Shown here in pieces: positions 54,765-56,163 of a DNA stretch of 56,163 nucleotides; the stretch's first letter is position 1, and every line of letters starts with the position of its first letter. Below the pieces are notes generated by a model. That model was given only the letters and a program-made list of their open reading frames with translations, ran no database searches and was not told the DNA's origin. The translations under genes and the position numbers were made by a program. This DNA is from Bondarzewia mesenterica (Eukaryota > Basidiomycota > Agaricomycetes > Russulales > Bondarzewiaceae): positions 1,469 to 57,631 of the forward strand of contig SGPL01000176.1 of NCBI GenBank assembly GCA_004802705.1, in the 5' to 3' direction.

Positions 54765-56163
54765 ATGCCCTTTCAATCAACTCTAACATCTGACGACAAA
54801 ATCAAAATCAAATCCTCGATCCCGGCTTCGTCCAACAAGATCCACACCGCCGCGCTCGCCCGCATCTACTTCGCCCACCCGGACCCAAACTCATGGTCCT
54901 ATGGCGGGCTGCAAGGCGCGGTAGTATTCGCTCAGGACGACATGAAGAACGCGCTTTTCCTTCGTATGGTCGACCTCGTTGGCACGAGAGGCGTGATTTG
55001 GGAGCATGAGCTGTACGAAGGGTTCGAGTACCTCCAGGATCGGCCGTTCTTTCATTCATTTGCCGGTGACGTGAGTATGTTCTTCTGTTCTTCTGACCAT
55101 TTCTCGTACATGTGGAGAAGTAGAGAGATAATTGATGAGAACTCTCGGCCAGAGGAGCATCAGTCTCGCGTTTCGCCGGAACGCCGAGGAATATGGTCAG
55201 GGTAGACTTTCGTGTCGACGCATCTACCATGCAGTACCACCCTTGTCATGATTTTCATTCGTAATTCCTATGAAGTCTTGCGCTGACCCTGATATACTAC
55301 AGCAATGCATGATCGGTCTCGTTTTCGTAGATGAGAGCGAAGCCAAGAATTTTTTCAAGAAAGTGACAAACACCTCAAAGAAAGACGTGAAAGGTCCGTT
55401 CGCCGTCTTCATGTCTGTCTTTGTCCTCGCTGATCTGTCACCTTCAGCCAAAACAGTCAAGTCCGGCTCCACGAAGAAGAAATCGTCAAATAAACCTGGC
55501 GGCAAGATCGATAAGTCGCTCATCTCCCGCCCTACTGAAGGTTCCTTTGTCCATGTCGCGCACATGGGCTATGACGCCGAGAAGGGCTTTATCTCGTCCG
55601 GAGTCGATCCCTCTTGGACCACCTTCCTCACCGATCTGCAATCACATGGTGTTGACCAAGATCTCATAGCCGACAACATGGACTTTATCAAGGAATTCGT
55701 CAGAGACGCGCAGAAACAGAAAGCTGCGCCGCCTCCAGTTCCGGCGCCGAAGAAGAAAAAACCGCCGCCCCCTGCGCCAAGGCGGAACATGGCAGGGCAT
55801 GGACAACAAGATTCCACTTCGAGCGTGCCTGTACCCGCTACTCCTCCCCCTCCTCCGGCTGCTCCGACACCACCACCTCCGAGAGCCCCTCCTCCGTCGC
55901 GCTCTGCGCCTCCGCCTGCAGCTCCACCACCACCACCACCAACACCTCCAACTCGAGCTCCGAATGCACCTCCGCCGCCTCCGTCTCGTCCACCAGCTGC
56001 CCCACCACGTGGGCCACATCCCCCTTCCAGGCCTCCTGCCCCACCTACAGCACCTCCTCCACCGCCTACAGCACCTCCTCCACCGCCTACAGCACCTCCT
56101 ACACCGCCTACAGCACCTCCTATACCGCCTACAGCACCTCCTACACCGCCTACAGCACCTCCT
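54765..56163 (+). CDS. LAS17: WASP/LAS17 actin nucleation-promoting factor, 3' truncated by window end
   Basis: Activator of the Arp2/3 complex in endocytic actin assembly. The ATG at 54765 gives MPFQSTLTSDDKIKIKSSIP; the WH1/EVH1 domain follows (ALARIYFAHPDPNSWSYGGL, GAVVFAQDDMKNALFLRMVD, WEHELYEGFEYLQDRPFFHS, then after an intron CMIGLVFVDESEAKNFFKKV). A second intron at about 55396-55446 leads to a basic stretch and a clear CRIB motif, ISRPTEGSFVHVAHMGYD, with the adjacent GTPase-binding helices. A long proline-rich region for profilin and SH3 partners starts near 55730. The WH2 and acidic C-terminal parts lie beyond the window. The proline region ends in 21-bp tandem units. Confidence 0.93.
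56043..56163 (+). repeat. 21-bp coding tandem repeat in WASP
   Basis: About six head-to-tail copies of CCTACAGCACCTCCTNNACCG, encoding PTAPPPP, PTAPPTP or PTAPPIP, continuing to the last base of the window. Units differ at two bases that change the sixth residue. Confidence 0.85.

Noticed and set aside
55642..56044. Arg/Trp-rich and Val/Glu-rich minus-strand frames opposite WASP
   Set aside because: They are reverse readings of the proline-rich repeat.
1..56163. CRISPR arrays, intact transposons or viral genes
   Set aside because: No regularly spaced repeats, no transposase or reverse transcriptase motifs and no terminal-repeat pair were seen.

Overview
The window is nuclear DNA from a filamentous basidiomycete, most likely an Agaricomycete. 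Genes are dense, on both strands, and broken by many short introns (mostly 44-70 nt, GT-AG, two with GC donors). Gene content also fits: CPL1-like secreted protein, etherase-type GST, GH12 and GH105 wall-degrading enzymes, several F-box/leucine-rich genes, and a WASP that keeps its CRIB motif. Most gene models here were assembled by joining exon frames by eye, so outer limits are firmer than every splice site.

Layout. 0-5 kb: an ECM14-like pseudo-carboxypeptidase (+) and an FAD-dependent amine/amino-acid oxidoreductase (+). 5.8-16 kb: a small Yippee-type zinc protein (+), autophagy factor ATG13 (-), a short unassigned ORF (-), the nucleotide-excision repair subunit RAD10/ERCC1 (+), and a large aromatic-acid-exporter-like membrane protein (-). 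16.4-23 kb: an F-box gene with frame breaks (+), transaldolase (-), a 1.8-kb gene-poor stretch with a long imperfect palindrome, and a DOT5-type nuclear peroxiredoxin (-). 23.3-29 kb: a PPP1R37-like leucine-rich-repeat protein (+) and a GST (-). 29-33 kb: about 4 kb without a complete gene, with coding-like fragments. 33-39 kb: a lysine/alanine/serine repeat protein (+), an ankyrin protein with a GNAT-like front part (+), and a decayed F-box gene in N-rich sequence (-). 39.8-49.2 kb: GH105 with an in-frame TAG (-), a CPL1-like secreted protein (-), D-lactate dehydrogenase (+), GH12 (+). 49.4-56.2 kb: tRNA-Arg(ACG) with an 11-nt intron (-), a charged unknown protein (-), very-long-chain 3-ketoacyl-CoA reductase (-), an unknown conserved-looking protein (-), and the 5' part of WASP/LAS17 (+), cut by the window end inside a 21-bp tandem repeat.

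The genes are mostly housekeeping functions without an obvious shared pathway; I see no biosynthetic cluster, no CRISPR, no intact transposon and no clear defence-type system. The most unusual signals are a metallocarboxypeptidase fold that has lost two catalytic-site residues and contains a 7-nt microexon, two GC-AG introns whose use is forced by reading frame, a duplicated WDIELDL motif in the RAD10 tail, a GNAT-like/ankyrin combination, a hairpin that contains a stop codon, and several genes with single frame breaks or stop codons that are either decay or consensus errors. Scattered single Ns cluster at 1-2.2, 21.6-23.1, 34.4-35.7 and 37.3-38.8 kb.
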